Shown piece by piece: positions 47,067 to 55,467 of a stretch of 64,000 nt of DNA (its first letter is position 1; every line of letters begins with the position of its first letter). Source of the stretch: Pseudomonadota bacterium (GTDB taxonomy: Bacteria; Pseudomonadota; Gammaproteobacteria; Burkholderiales; Burkholderiaceae_C); the NCBI GenBank assembly GCA_029780695.1, contig JAKOYD010000048.1, positions 60,805-124,804 of the forward strand. Reading direction: 5' to 3'. The notes under the pieces were generated by a model, which saw nothing but the letters and a program-made list of their open reading frames with translations, was not told where the DNA came from and made no database searches. A program made the translations under genes and the position numbers.

Positions 47067-47157
47067 GGAGCGGTGGATGAGTGGTTTAAGTCGCACGCCT
47101 GGAAAGCGTGTGAGGGTTAACAGCCCTCCGCGGGTTCGAATCCCGCCTGCTCCGCCA
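47067..47157 (+). tRNA. tRNA-Ser(GGA)
   Basis: Full class II tRNA of 91 nt including encoded CCA. The acceptor GGAGCGG pairs with CTGCTCC. The anticodon stem-loop CACGC-CTGGAAA-GCGTG gives anticodon GGA. A long variable arm GAGGGTTAACAGCCCTC and T-loop GGTTCGAATCC follow. TACAAT at 47049-47054 is a probable -10 box. Confidence 0.97.
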
Positions 47158-47232
47158 GGGATTCCCATCGACAAAGCGGCCTGCGGGCCGCTTTTGTTTT
47201 GGCGCGAGGGCCGCGCCGATGGCGGCCGCCGG

Positions 47233-48123
47233 TCACGCCGCGTACAGTCCCTCGTCCACCCGGCGCGCGCGCCCTTGCTCGACCAGCACGTCCAGGTGCA
47301 TGGCAATGCTGCGGCGCTCGGCGCTGTCGACGTAGGGCAGTTCAACGCCCACGGGGTAGATCAGGCGGCGCGCGACCAACTCATCCAGCGTGTGCGGCCG
47401 CTCGCGCAGGTAAGCCAGCAAGCGTTCGTGGCGCTCGTCCACCTTGGCGGCGAAGCGGTCCAGCGCCTGCTCAAAGGCCGCGCGGTCGGTGATGACGCCG
47501 CGATGGTGCGACGTGACCCAGACGCGGGCGTCCAGCGCGCGCACCGCCTGCAGGCTGCGCTGGAACTGGCGCAGGTCCGACGTGGCATCACCGTAGTAGG
47601 GGCCGAAGCCGGTCAGGTCAATGTCGCCGATGAACGCCAAGCCTTCGTTTTCGACCACCAGCGCGCAATGCCCCGCCGTGTGGCCCGGCAAGTGGTGGGC
47701 GCGCACGCGCACGCCGCCGCCCAGGTCCCAACTGCTGCCATCGCCGTAGCCGGTGGCGTCGGGGCGCGGCTGCCAGCTGAAGTCGCGCTCGACGACGGTG
47801 CGCATGGCGGCCAGCACCGGCGCCGGATAGCCGTAGTGGCGCGCCAGCCCGTCCCACGATTGGGCGGCGGCCAAATCGGCCTCATGCACGTGCACGGCGG
47901 CGTGGCGCAGGCGGCCGAGCGACACCACGTGGTCTTCGTGCACGTGGCCCAGGATGACGGCGTCCACGCCGTCCAGGTCAGGCCCCACGTGGCGCGAACT
48001 GAGCGGCGTGTCAAACGCCACGCGGGCGTCGGCGCCCTGCACCACGACCTGATTGCCGTCGGGGTATTTGCCGGATTTGTCGCCCAGGTACACGCGCACC
48101 GGGCCGAATTGCATGGGTTGCAT
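47233..48123 (-). CDS. Metallo-beta-lactamase-fold hydrolase
   Basis: 296 residues. The zinc motif HVHEDH, a second-shell His in HHLPGHTAGHCALV, Asp in FIGDIDLTG and His in VWVTSHHRGVI give the MBL ligand set. A C-terminal helical part (LAYLRERPHTLDELVARRLIY) resembles the winged-helix tail of LACTB2/glyoxalase-II-like hydrolases. Substrate unknown. ATG 48123 or 48114 may start it; upstream is a drifted family A-like sequence. It converges on the tRNA-Ser gene. Confidence 0.88.
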   Translation of the reverse strand: MQPMQFGPVRVYLGDKSGKYPDGNQVVVQGADARVAFDTPLSSRHVGPDLDGVDAVILGHVHEDHVVSLGRLRHAAVHVHEADLAAAQSWDGLARHYGYPAPVLAAMRTVVERDFSWQPRPDATGYGDGSSWDLGGGVRVRAHHLPGHTAGHCALVVENEGLAFIGDIDLTGFGPYYGDATSDLRQFQRSLQAVRALDARVWVTSHHRGVITDRAAFEQALDRFAAKVDERHERLLAYLRERPHTLDELVARRLIYPVGVELPYVDSAERRSIAMHLDVLVEQGRARRVDEGLYAA

Positions 48124-48124
48124 G

Positions 48125-48176
48125 ACTATCGATTCAATAGCGTCGCGCGCCAATGACACGGCGCCAGAGGCCAAGT
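48125..48176. repeat. Family A repeat, diverged copy 14 (intergenic)
   Basis: ATCGATTCAATAGCGTCGCG, GGCGCCAGAGGCCAAGTAT keep outer words only. It lies at the 5' end of the MBL gene. Confidence 0.4.
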
Positions 48177-48195
48177 ATGCCCGGCATGGCCAACG

Positions 48196-48729
48196 TCAGC
48201 GCACGGCCTGCAGTACCCAGTCGCCGTCGACTTCGCGGCCCGCGGCCAGGTACAAGTCCGGCGTGCCGGGCGTCAGCGCCCGGCCTTGCAGCGACCAGCG
48301 GTGCCGCTGGCCGAAGCCCATGCCCGACGCCGCCTGGCGGCAGGCGATGTCGCCGGCGGCAAAGTCGGGCGCCAAGTCGTCGCACGGGATGCCGGGCGTG
48401 GCCAGCGACGCGGCCACCGGCACGCTGGCGCGGCCGTCCTGCTGCGGCAGCCAAAAGCCCCTCACCACGCCGTCCTCGTCGCGCAACAGCAGCAGCTTCA
48501 GGCGCGCGGCGTCGGCGGCGCGCAGCCCATCGGGCAGGTAACGGGCGTCGTCCGGCGCGGCAGCCCACATGAAAGTGCCGGGCAGCAGTTTGAGCACGCG
48601 CACGCTGGGTGGCCCGTCGGGGTCTGACGGACCAGCAGCGTAGCGCCAGCCCAGCACCAGCCCGGACAGCGCGGCGGCGGCCACCATGGCGCGCAGCACG
48701 GTCGCCAGCAGGCGCCCGGACGGGGGCAT
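48196..48729 (-). CDS. Hypothetical membrane-anchored protein
   Basis: 177 residues. One N-terminal hydrophobic helix ([23 protein letters not shown]) is followed by a soluble part. Visible segments are [40 protein letters not shown] and two Cys ([22 protein letters not shown]). No family recognised. It begins just after rpiA in the same direction; ATG 48729 avoids overlap with rpiA, whereas a TTG at 48744 would overlap by 8 bp. Confidence 0.65.
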   Translation of the reverse strand: MPPSGRLLATVLRAMVAAAALSGLVLGWRYAAGPSDPDGPPSVRVLKLLPGTFMWAAAPDDARYLPDGLRAADAARLKLLLLRDEDGVVRGFWLPQQDGRASVPVAASLATPGIPCDDLAPDFAAGDIACRQAASGMGFGQRHRWSLQGRALTPGTPDLYLAAGREVDGDWVLQAVR

Positions 48730-48736
48730 GGCGCGC

Positions 48737-49426
48737 TCAGTCAAACTTCAGCGTCCGCACGCCGGCCGGCGTGCCCAGCAGGCAGACCTGCGCGCGCTGA
48801 TGGGCAAACACCCCCACCGTCACCACGCCGGGCCATTGGTTGACTTCGCTTTCAAAAGCCAGTGGATCGGCAATCAGCAGCCCGCGCACGTCCAGGATGT
48901 GCTGGCCGTTGTCGGTGACCAGCGGTGCGCCGTCCTTCAGACGCAGCGTGGCCTGGCCCTGCATGGCGGCAAACTGGCGCGCGATGCGTTGCGCGGCCAT
49001 GGGGATCACCTCCACCGGCAGCGGAAAGCGCCCCAGCCGCTCGACCAGCTTGGATTCGTCGGCGATGCAGACAAAGCGCCGGGCCTGCGCGGCGACGATC
49101 TTCTCGCGCGTCAGCGCGGCGCCGCCGCCCTTGACCATGTGGCCGCGGTGGTCGATCTCGTCCGCGCCGTCGATGTAGACCGCGAGCTCGCCCACGTCGT
49201 TGCAGTCGAACACCGGAATGCCCAGCGCCTGCAGCCGCTGGGTGGACGCCACCGACGACGACACCGCGCCGGCGATGCGGTCCTTGATCAGCCCCAGTTC
49301 GTCGATGAACTTGTTGACCGTCGATCCGGTGCCCACGCCCACGATCTCGCCCGCCACCACGTAATCCAGCGCGGCCTGGCCCACCATGGCCTTGAGTTGG
49401 TCCTGCGTCATGTCGGCCTGGGTCAT
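48737..49426 (-). CDS. rpiA: Ribose-5-phosphate isomerase A
   Basis: 229 residues. [22 protein letters not shown] is the phosphate-binding loop, [31 protein letters not shown] holds the catalytic Asp, Lys and Glu region, and [27 protein letters not shown] completes the family pattern. It interconverts ribose- and ribulose-5-phosphate in the pentose phosphate pathway. ATG 49426 ([12 protein letters not shown]) is the likely start. It diverges from pyrD with 48 bp between start codons. Confidence 0.96.
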   Translation of the reverse strand: MTQADMTQDQLKAMVGQAALDYVVAGEIVGVGTGSTVNKFIDELGLIKDRIAGAVSSSVASTQRLQALGIPVFDCNDVGELAVYIDGADEIDHRGHMVKGGGAALTREKIVAAQARRFVCIADESKLVERLGRFPLPVEVIPMAAQRIARQFAAMQGQATLRLKDGAPLVTDNGQHILDVRGLLIADPLAFESEVNQWPGVVTVGVFAHQRAQVCLLGTPAGVRTLKFD

Positions 49427-49474
49427 TTGAGACAATTCCTTGATTGCAAAAAACGATTTGAGAAGAATTATCCA

Positions 49475-50554
49475 ATGGCCCTGCTCCCCTACGGTCTGGC
49501 GCGCCCCGTGCTGTTCGGCATGGATCCTGAAACGGTGCACGAACTCACCATCGACATGCTGGCGCGCGGCCAGGGCACGCCGCTGCAGTGCGCGTGGGCC
49601 GCGCCGCGCGTGCACGACCCGGTGACGCTGGCGGGCCTCAACTTTCCCAACCGCGTGGGGCTGGCGGCGGGCCTGGACAAGAACGCCCGCGCCATCGACG
49701 CCTTTGGCGCCATGGGCTTCGGCTTTGTCGAAGTCGGCACGGTGACGCCGCTGGCGCAGCCCGGCAACCCCAAGCCGCGCATGTTCAGGCTGCCCGAGCG
49801 GCAGGCCCTCATCAACCGCCTGGGCTTCAACAACGAGGGGCTGGACGTGTTCGTGCGCAACGTCAGAAGCTCACGTTTTCATAGCGATCAGCGCTTGACT
49901 GACAATGGCGAGCGCATGATTTTGGGCCTGAACATCGGCAAGAACGCAGCCACGCCGATCGAGCGCGCCACCGACGACTATCTGCTGGGCCTGGCCGGCG
50001 TATACCCGTATGCCGACTACGTCACGGTCAACATCAGCAGCCCCAACACCAAGAACCTGCGCGACCTGCAAAGCGACGCCGCGCTGGACGCCCTGCTCTC
50101 CGCATTGAAGTCGCGCCAGCGCGAACTGGCCGCCGAGCATGGCAAGCAGGTGCCGCTGTTCCTCAAGATCGCGCCCGACCTGGACGGCGACCAGGTGCAG
50201 GCCATTGCCGATGCGCTGCGCCGCCACGGCATTGACGGCGTGATCGCCACCAACACCACCCTGTCGCGCGAAGCCGTCGCCGGCCTGCGGCACGCCGAAG
50301 AGGCCGGCGGCCTGTCGGGCGCGCCGGTGCGCGAAGCCAGCCACCGCGTGGTGCGCCAGCTGCGCGCCGCGCTGGGCAAGGGCTTCCCGATCATCGGCGT
50401 GGGCGGCATTCTGAGCGGCGCCGACGCCGTGGCCAAGGTTGAAGCCGGTGCAGACGTGGTGCAGATCTACACCGGGCTCATCTATCAGGGGCCGGGGCTG
50501 GTGCGTGAAGCGGCGCAGGCGCTGGCCAAGGCCACGCCGGCCCGCGCAGCCTGA
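49475..50554 (+). CDS. pyrD: Dihydroorotate dehydrogenase (quinone)
   Basis: 359 residues, class 2. The membrane-contact helices ([27 protein letters not shown]) precede the FMN barrel with [48 protein letters not shown] (catalytic Ser) and [35 protein letters not shown]. It feeds electrons from dihydroorotate to quinone. A segment before [12 protein letters not shown] is about 11 residues longer than in E. coli and matches a family A repeat. Confidence 0.96.
   Translation: MALLPYGLARPVLFGMDPETVHELTIDMLARGQGTPLQCAWAAPRVHDPVTLAGLNFPNRVGLAAGLDKNARAIDAFGAMGFGFVEVGTVTPLAQPGNPKPRMFRLPERQALINRLGFNNEGLDVFVRNVRSSRFHSDQRLTDNGERMILGLNIGKNAATPIERATDDYLLGLAGVYPYADYVTVNISSPNTKNLRDLQSDAALDALLSALKSRQRELAAEHGKQVPLFLKIAPDLDGDQVQAIADALRRHGIDGVIATNTTLSREAVAGLRHAEEAGGLSGAPVREASHRVVRQLRAALGKGFPIIGVGGILSGADAVAKVEAGADVVQIYTGLIYQGPGLVREAAQALAKATPARAA
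49866..49925. repeat. Family A repeat, copy 15 (inside pyrD)
   Basis: GAAGCTCACGTTTTCATAGC, GATCAGCGCTTGACTGACAA, GAGCGCATGATTTTGGG. It is translated as [19 protein letters not shown] between conserved blocks NV and LGLNIGKN. Confidence 0.6.
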
Positions 50555-50577
50555 TAGAGTGCAGCAGCCCCCCTCGC

Positions 50578-51513
50578 CTATGAAGGGCGCAGCGCCCAGA
50601 TCAGGATGAGCAGCGAGGCGAAGAACGTGGCCAGGTGAAACCACGCCTGCCAGCGGTAGTTGCGCCCCAGTTTGTCCAGCGCGACCGCCGATGCCAGGCT
50701 GGGCCGTCCCTGCGCCGCCTCGAGGTAGTGTGTGTACGCGGCCTGCTCGCGCACCTGGTTGTGCGACCGCTCCACCTCGCGCCGGGCGGCGCCCCGTGCC
50801 AGATCCCACTCACGCAGGTCCAGTTCGCCGTCGCGATCCAGGTCAAATCGCTCCAGCAGGCTCTTGCGGTCTTTCTTCCAATCGGCCAGAAGATCGCGGA
50901 CGTCGCCTGCCATGTCCAGTTCGGCGCTGGCATGGCGGGTGCGCAGGTTGCCCACCGCCTGTATCGGCTCGCCGGGCATGATCACCCATTCGTGCTGCAT
51001 GCGCCCGGCTTCGCGGCGCGTGCGCTTGTGGGCCTCGCTGGGCAGGATGGTTAGGACGTCCGGGTCGATGAAGCACGAGCCGCTGCCATCGTCGAGCCAG
51101 AACGACCGATGGCTTTCGTCCTCGTCGTCCCTTACCCAATGGCCGTCGCTGTCCTTGGAAAAAGTCTGCCAGCGGTACCACAGGCACTGGCGCAGCGACG
51201 CAGGCGCCACCAGAAGCGGCCAGTCTTCGATGCAGCGCGCCTGGCCACTGAGCCTGACGTAGCCCTGCGCCGCGGTGTCGACCCGCGAGACAGGGACACT
51301 GGCCAGCTCGCGCTGCCTGCGATAGCCCAGCACCCAGGCCACGAAGCTGACCACCAGCAGCAAGGCAAATGCCGGCACACGCATCGGTGCGTAGCCCTGG
51401 TACACCAGCGAGCCCAGCGCGAAGCACAACACGCTCGCGCTCGACAGGCCCGCCACCTCCGGCCATGAGCGCCACCGCGCACCGAATGGGGAGACGGCAG
51501 TCCACGACACCAT
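50578..51513 (-). CDS. GIDE-domain-like membrane protein with an EF-hand
   Basis: 311 residues. Two N-terminal membrane helices (VLCFALGSLVYQGYA, VPAFALLLVVSFVAWVLGY) are followed by a domain with GQARCIEDWPLLVAPASLRQCLWYRWQTF and DDGSGSCFIDPD, as in GIDE-like E3-ligase-related domains that accompany LemA. A single EF-hand (DLDRDGELDLREW) lies near residue 225. A C-terminal helix (WFHLATFFASLLILIWAL) completes it. It lies 28 bp after the end of the lemA reading frame. Function unknown; possibly a calcium-modulated envelope protein. Confidence 0.78.
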   Translation of the reverse strand: MVSWTAVSPFGARWRSWPEVAGLSSASVLCFALGSLVYQGYAPMRVPAFALLLVVSFVAWVLGYRRQRELASVPVSRVDTAAQGYVRLSGQARCIEDWPLLVAPASLRQCLWYRWQTFSKDSDGHWVRDDEDESHRSFWLDDGSGSCFIDPDVLTILPSEAHKRTRREAGRMQHEWVIMPGEPIQAVGNLRTRHASAELDMAGDVRDLLADWKKDRKSLLERFDLDRDGELDLREWDLARGAARREVERSHNQVREQAAYTHYLEAAQGRPSLASAVALDKLGRNYRWQAWFHLATFFASLLILIWALRPS

Positions 51514-51541
51514 GCTCGACCCCAGGCCTGCGGCAGCGATT

Positions 51542-52114
51542 TCAGCTGAACAATTGCTTTATGTCGACGTCGGCCGTCTCGGTCGCGCTGAACTCCAGCA
51601 GCGGCTGTGGCTTGAAATGGAACATGCGCGCCAGCAGCGCGTCGGGAAACTGCTAGATGCGCACGTTGTTCAGGTTGACGGAGTCGTTGTAGAACTCGCG
51701 CCGGTCGGCGATCAACCCCTCCAGCGAGCTGATGCGCTGCTGCAACTGCATGAAGTTCTGGTTGCTCTTGAGTTCGGGGTAGGCCTCGGCCACGGCAAAC
51801 AGGCGGCCCAGGCCCGTGCGCAGCGCGCCCTCGGCCTCGCCCAAGGCGGCCACGTCGTGCCGCTCGCGCGCCTGGTGCACGCGCGAACGTGCCTCGATCA
51901 CGCGCTGCAGCGTCTGCTGCTCGAACTGCTTGAACTGCTTGCAGGTTTCGACCAGCTTGGGCAACTCGTCATGGCGCTGCTTGAGCACCACGTCGATGTT
52001 GGCCCACGCCTTGGCCACGTTGTGCTTGAGCGTGACCAGCCCGTTGTACAGCATCACGGCATACACGCACAGCACCAGCAGCACCGCCAGCAGCAGCCAA
52101 CCCAAGATCGCCAT
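51542..52114 (-). pseudogene. lemA: lemA gene interrupted by an in-frame TAG
   Basis: The frame starts MAILGWLLLAVLLVLCVYAV (membrane anchor) and follows LemA: LYNGLVTLKHNVAKAWANIDVVLKQRHDELPKLVETCKQF through FYNDSVNLNNVRI. There a TAG (51653-51655) interrupts it. In the same frame the next codons read QFPDALLARMFHFKPQPLLE and then FSATETADVDIKQLFS, the normal LemA C-terminus, to a TGA at 51542. So a full 190-codon gene exists except for one codon, probably GAG (Glu) in origin. GGAGGG precedes the ATG. Nonsense mutation, readthrough or sequencing error. Confidence 0.9.
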
Positions 52115-52227
52115 CGTCAACCCTCCAACCGTTATCAGCCGTCGCGTCGTGTTCTCGTCACCAGCGCAGCCATCGGCTGGCATTTTCGCTTGCCGCGCTC
52201 CCGCCGCGGATCGTCGTGGCGGTTTTC

Positions 52228-53379
52228 TCACGGACCAATCCAGCGCCCCGCCACTTCGTCGGCAATGGCCAGACAACTCGTCAGCCCCGGAGATTCGATC
52301 CCGAACAGATTCACCAGGCCCGCCACGCCGTGTTCGCGCGGCCCCTGGATGACGAAATCGCCCGCATGCTCGCCGGGCCCGGTCAGCTTGGGCCGGATGC
52401 CGGCGTAGGCGGGTTGCAGCGCGGCGTCGGGCAGGCCGGGCCAGTAGCGGCGCACTTCGGCGTAGAACGCGTCGGCGCGCGACGCGTCGACACGGTAGTC
52501 ATCGGGCGAGTCCTGCCATTGCACGTCGGGGCCGAACTTGGCCTGGCCGCCCAAATCGAGCGTGAGGTGCACGCCCAGGCTGGGCGAATCGCGCTCGACC
52601 ACCGGATAGATCAGGTGGCTGAACGGCGCGCGGCCGCTGAGCGTGAAGTAGTTGCCCTTGGCCCAACGCGTGGGCAGCGGCGGCCGGTGCTGTGGCGCCA
52701 GGCCCTGCGTGCGGTGTGCCAGTGCGATGGCGCCCAGGCCGGCGGCGTTGACCACCTGGAGCGCCTGCAGTTCCAGTTCGGCGCCATCGCCATCGCCCGC
52801 GGATACTCCCAATTTGATAGCTGATTGCCCTTGATCAGACAGCGCTGCAAGCCAATTGACCTTGGAATGCACGGCCAGCAGGCCGCCCGCATGTTCCAGG
52901 TCGGCCAGCAGCGACAGCATCAGGCCATGGCTGTCGATGATGCCGGTGGAGGGTGACAGCAGCGCGGCCTGGCAGTCCAGTTGCGGCTCCAGCGCCAGCG
53001 CTTCGGCGCGGCCCAGCCAGCGCAGGTCACCCACGCCATTGGCGCGCGCCCGCGCCTCGATGGCGTGCAGTTCGGCCACCTGGGCGTCGTTGCACGCCAC
53101 GATGAGCTTGCCGCAGCGGCGGTGCGCCACGCCGCGCGCCGCGCAGTACGCATACAGCATGTCGCGGCCCTGCACGCACAGCCGTGCCTTCAGCGACCCG
53201 GCCGGGTAGTAGATGCCGGCGTGAACGACCTCGCTGTTGCGCGCGCTGGTGGCGGTGCCAAAGGCCTCGGCCGCTTCCAGCACCAGCACCTCGCGCCCCG
53301 ACTGCGCCAGCGCGCGCGCCACCGCCAGGCCGACCACGCCCGCGCCGACGACGACGGTGTCGACGTGTTCCACGCTCAT
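52228..53379 (-). CDS. FAD-dependent oxidoreductase (L-2-hydroxyglutarate oxidase-like, DAO family)
   Basis: 383 residues. [31 protein letters not shown] is the FAD Rossmann start. [24 protein letters not shown] is the second DAO block, typical of LhgO-type enzymes. The C-terminal [13 protein letters not shown] and [21 protein letters not shown] complete the FAD site. It probably oxidises a 2-hydroxy acid. A family A copy lies in a variable loop near residues 172-191. It overlaps the deacetylase gene by 4 bp. Confidence 0.9.
   Translation of the reverse strand: MSVEHVDTVVVGAGVVGLAVARALAQSGREVLVLEAAEAFGTATSARNSEVVHAGIYYPAGSLKARLCVQGRDMLYAYCAARGVAHRRCGKLIVACNDAQVAELHAIEARARANGVGDLRWLGRAEALALEPQLDCQAALLSPSTGIIDSHGLMLSLLADLEHAGGLLAVHSKVNWLAALSDQGQSAIKLGVSAGDGDGAELELQALQVVNAAGLGAIALAHRTQGLAPQHRPPLPTRWAKGNYFTLSGRAPFSHLIYPVVERDSPSLGVHLTLDLGGQAKFGPDVQWQDSPDDYRVDASRADAFYAEVRRYWPGLPDAALQPAYAGIRPKLTGPGEHAGDFVIQGPREHGVAGLVNLFGIESPGLTSCLAIADEVAGRWIGP
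52806..52864. repeat. Family A repeat, copy 16 (inside FAD oxidoreductase gene)
   Basis: CCCAATTTGATAGCTGATTG, CCCTTGATCAGACAGCGCTG, CAAGCCAATTGACC. Flanks match the family closely. It is read in frame as part of [19 protein letters not shown]. Confidence 0.68.
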
Positions 53380-54410
53380 GCCTCAAACCCCTGCAGCACG
53401 GAGGCTGCGTTGCGGCCCAGTTCGGCTGCCGCGTAGCCGCCTTCCAGCACGAAGGCGGTGGGCCGGCCCAGGCGCTTTAGCCGCTCGCCCAGGCGCACGA
53501 AGTCTGCCGTGAGAAGCTGGAACTGGCTGATGGGATCGCCCACGAATGTGTCGAGGCCCAGCGACACCACCAGCGCTTCGGCGCCGTAGCGCTCAATGCG
53601 CGCGCAGGCGGTGTGCAGCGCGTCGAACCAGGTGCCTGCGCTGCTGCCGGCGGGCAGCGGCAGGTTGAGGTTGTGGCCGGCGCCCTCGCCCACGCCGGTT
53701 TCATCGGCATGGCCCAGGTAGAACGGGTATTCGGTGCGCGGGTCGCCGTGGATGCTACAGAACAGCACGTCGGCGCGGTCGTAAAAGATGCTTTGCGTGC
53801 CGTTGCCGTGGTGGTAGTCCACGTCCAGCACCGCCACGCGCGCCGCGCCACCACCCCGCAGCGCCTGCGTTGCCACGGCGGCGTGGTTGATGAAGCAGTA
53901 GCCGCCCATGAAGTCGCAGCCCGCGTGGTGGCCAGGCGGGCGGCTGGCGCTGAAGGCCGCCCGCGCGCCGCCACCCAGTGCCCGGGCCGCGCTGGCGGCG
54001 CAGTCGGCCGCTGCCTTGGCCGCCGCCCAGGTGCCGGCGCTGAGCGGCGAGCCGTTGTCCATCGAATACAGCCCCAGGCGGGCGATGAAGTTGTGCGGCT
54101 CGACGTCGCTGCGCAGCGTGCGCACCGGCCAGACGGACGGAAACGGCTGGCGGTCGGCGTTGGCTGCGTCCAGCGCCAGCCAGTCGTGCCACGCGCCGCG
54201 CAGAAAGTCGAGATAGCGCGGCGCATGCACCTGCGTCAGCCAGGGCGTGCTGTCGACGTCGGGCGCGCGCAGCACGTGGCCCTGTTCGCGCAGCGCCTGC
54301 TCGACGAAGGCGGCGCGCGGCGGCCCTTCGTGGCAGGGCACGCGCTCGCCGCGAAAGATTTCAAAGCGCGGCGCGTGCTGCGCCTGCTCGGGGTTGACGA
54401 AGCACAGCAT
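53376..54410 (-). CDS. Histone deacetylase-family amidohydrolase
   Basis: 344 residues of the class II HDAC/acetylpolyamine amidohydrolase family. [28 protein letters not shown] carries the catalytic His pair. [19 protein letters not shown] and [11 protein letters not shown] carry the zinc ligands. Substrates may be acetylpolyamines, acetoin-related or small acetamides. Its start is 33 bp past the thiD stop, and its stop overlaps the oxidoreductase start. Confidence 0.9.
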   Translation of the reverse strand: MLCFVNPEQAQHAPRFEIFRGERVPCHEGPPRAAFVEQALREQGHVLRAPDVDSTPWLTQVHAPRYLDFLRGAWHDWLALDAANADRQPFPSVWPVRTLRSDVEPHNFIARLGLYSMDNGSPLSAGTWAAAKAAADCAASAARALGGGARAAFSASRPPGHHAGCDFMGGYCFINHAAVATQALRGGGAARVAVLDVDYHHGNGTQSIFYDRADVLFCSIHGDPRTEYPFYLGHADETGVGEGAGHNLNLPLPAGSSAGTWFDALHTACARIERYGAEALVVSLGLDTFVGDPISQFQLLTADFVRLGERLKRLGRPTAFVLEGGYAAAELGRNAASVLQGFEA

Positions 54411-54443
54411 CGGTCAAGCGGTGAATGGCGCGCGGCCGCTGCG

Positions 54444-55313
54444 TCAGCCCGCCTGCGGCGGCGCGGCGCGCGGCAGGTCGCGCAGCACCATGGCGCGTGG
54501 CGAAAAGCCATGGTTGAGCGGGCCAACCCCGTGGCCGGTGCGCACCATGGCGCCTTCCTTCAGCGCGTCCAGCACGAAGCTGTGCGCCGCCTCGGCCGCC
54601 AGCCGCAGCGGCAGACCCTGCGCCAGAAACGCGGCCAGCGCCGACGACAGCGTGCAGCCGGCGCCGTGCACGTTCCGCGTGGCCACGCGCTCGGCCTGCA
54701 TCACCTGCGGCTCGGCGCCGCGCTCCAGCAGCACGTCGAATACGGTGTCGCCCGGCAGGTGGCCGCCCTTCAGCAACACGGCGCGCGCGCCCATCTGCAG
54801 CAGCGCCTGCGCGGCGGCGGCCATGTCGGCGGCGCTGCCGACGGGGTGGCCCAGCAGCAATTCGGCCTCATGCAGGTTGGGCGTGACCAGCGCAGCACGC
54901 GGAAACAGCTCGGCCACGAGCGTCTGCACGCCGTCGGGCTCGATCAGCGCGGCGCCGGTGGCCGACACCATGACCGGGTCGACCACCACGTGCGGCAGCG
55001 CATGGCGGTCGATGGCGGCCGCCACCACGCGCATCACGTCGGCCGAGAACAGCATGCCGATCTTGACCGCGTGCGCGCCGATGTCCTGCGCCACGGCGTC
55101 GATCTGCGCGGCCAGAAATTCCGGCGGCGCGATGTGGATGCCGCTGACGGCCTGCGTGTTCTGCGCCGTCAGGCCGGCCACGGCGCTCATGCCGTAGCAG
55201 CCCAGCGCGGCAAAAGTCTTCAGGTCGGCCTGCACGCCGGCGCCACCGCCCGAGTCGCTGGTGGCGATGGTCAGCACGCGCACATATTCCTGGGTCAGAT
55301 CAAACGTTTGCAT
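54444..55313 (-). CDS. thiD: Hydroxymethylpyrimidine (phosphate) kinase
   Basis: 289 residues: VLTIATSDSGGGAGVQADLKTFAALGCYGMSAVAGLTAQNT, HAVKIGMLFSADVM, VVVDPVMVSATGAALIE, and NVHGAGCTLSSALAAFLAQG, the ribokinase-like ThiD set with GAGC anion hole. It phosphorylates HMP-P in thiamine biosynthesis. A second ThiD domain lies in the adjacent thiDE fusion. A 154-bp gap separates the two; it holds only a short family A-like fragment. Confidence 0.94.
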   Translation of the reverse strand: MQTFDLTQEYVRVLTIATSDSGGGAGVQADLKTFAALGCYGMSAVAGLTAQNTQAVSGIHIAPPEFLAAQIDAVAQDIGAHAVKIGMLFSADVMRVVAAAIDRHALPHVVVDPVMVSATGAALIEPDGVQTLVAELFPRAALVTPNLHEAELLLGHPVGSAADMAAAAQALLQMGARAVLLKGGHLPGDTVFDVLLERGAEPQVMQAERVATRNVHGAGCTLSSALAAFLAQGLPLRLAAEAAHSFVLDALKEGAMVRTGHGVGPLNHGFSPRAMVLRDLPRAAPPQAG

Positions 55314-55467
55314 GTCGATTCACGCCTTTTGCGCTGATGTAATAAGGATTTATAGCTATCGAATATGAAGCATCTGTGGCGCCCGGAGCGGCCGGCCACC
55401 GCTCGGGCACAGCGTTGCGCCCCACCCTATTGTTGACCAGCCCGCCGCCCCCGGCACGCGGCCGCCT

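Noticed and set aside
55345..55375. Another family A copy upstream of thiD
   Set aside because: Only a short ATTTATAGCTATCGAATATG word is present, without a stem; too little to call.
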